Shown here piece after piece: positions 13,121 through 13,437 of a stretch of DNA of 13,437 nucleotides (its first letter is position 1; every line of letters begins with the position of its first letter). The notes below the pieces were generated by a model. That model had not been told where the DNA came from, ran no database searches, and saw only the letters and a list, made by a program, of their open reading frames with translations. The stretch is from Gemmatimonadota bacterium (lineage in GTDB: Bacteria > Gemmatimonadota > Gemmatimonadetes > Longimicrobiales > Longimicrobiaceae). Both the position numbers and the translations under genes were made by a program. Where the stretch lies: positions 1-13,437 of the forward strand of contig JAHWJJ010000064.1 in NCBI GenBank assembly GCA_019348475.1, in the 5' to 3' direction.

Positions 13121-13437
13121 GTGCGCCTCTGGGGATCAGGGGAGGGGGAGCCGGCAGACCTCGGAACCGCCGCAACCCCCGTTCCCGCCGCTGGCTTCGA
13201 CGTAAGCAGCTGCCGCAACGACACGCAGAAGAATCGGTGCGAAGGTGGAGGGGGTGCGGCTGGGACATTCGCGCCACAATTCTGGGACGTCCGGCGCCGC
13301 AGTGCAGTCACGCGTGAGGCAGGACGCGGAGAGCTCGTCCGTTCTCCGCGTCCTCCGCGCGATGCGTTTGGAGGGTCTGCACAGAAGACTGGAGGATTTG
13401 GATCCAGTGCGGGGAGTCGCGATCCGGCGGGTCGCCG
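13121..13437. other. gene-free right end with a perfect inverted repeat
   Basis: About 317 bp upstream of the amidase. It holds a 12-bp perfect inverted repeat AGGACGCGGAGA (13321-13332) / TCTCCGCGTCCT (13343-13354) with a 10-nt loop, which may be a terminator for a gene beyond the window or a dispersed repeat. The amidase promoter should lie here, but no convincing hexamers are seen. No coding region recognised. Confidence 0.55.

Overview
The window is very GC-rich chromosomal DNA (roughly 70% by eye) with ordinary housekeeping and accessory genes, no tRNA or rRNA, no CRISPR array and no recognisable insertion sequence. The gene styles (type II thymidine kinase, GMC oxidoreductase, DUF4097 protein, AmpD-like amidase with SH3 domain) and the many short intergenic repeats (GTGATGGA- and GTGCGAGA-type octamers, a GGGAACA-type heptamer, CCCTCTCCCGC hairpin elements) remind me of Gemmatimonadota, especially Longimicrobium-like bacteria. 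That assignment is from memory and not proven here.

Layout. 1-1919 (minus): a translationally coupled three-gene operon encoding a class A beta-lactamase-fold serine hydrolase, an M15-peptidase-like protein, and the N-terminus of a Pup-ligase/Dop-like amidoligase that runs off the left edge. None of the three shows a signal peptide. 2243-2695 (plus): a small NYN/PIN-type ribonuclease. 3022-3708 (plus): thymidine kinase. 3709-4414: a convergent junction filled by a tandem array of ~184-bp hairpin-bearing units. 4415-6538 (minus): a large GMC-type FAD oxidoreductase. 6791-7675 (plus): a glycine/arginine/tyrosine-rich low-complexity protein with no lysine or cysteine. 7676-8156: a second convergent junction with another hairpin repeat array. 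8157-9452 (minus): a secreted M20 amidohydrolase with a good sigma70-like promoter. 9838-10776 (minus): an exported DUF4097 protein whose last ~17 residues are encoded by a heptamer microsatellite. 11096-11281 and 11482-11751 (plus): a 61-aa two-helix membrane protein and an 89-aa hydrophilic, probably disordered protein. 12257-13120 (minus): an AmpD-like N-acetylmuramoyl-L-alanine amidase with a C-terminal SH3 domain.

The candidate for an undescribed system is the left-edge operon: one enzyme that looks able to make an amide or isopeptide bond, next to two predicted hydrolases of peptide/beta-lactam type, all apparently cytoplasmic. The second theme is repeats: all three convergent gene junctions and several gene ends carry hairpin arrays or 7-8-bp microsatellites, and two coding sequences end inside such a repeat. 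The remaining genes look like independent single-gene units.
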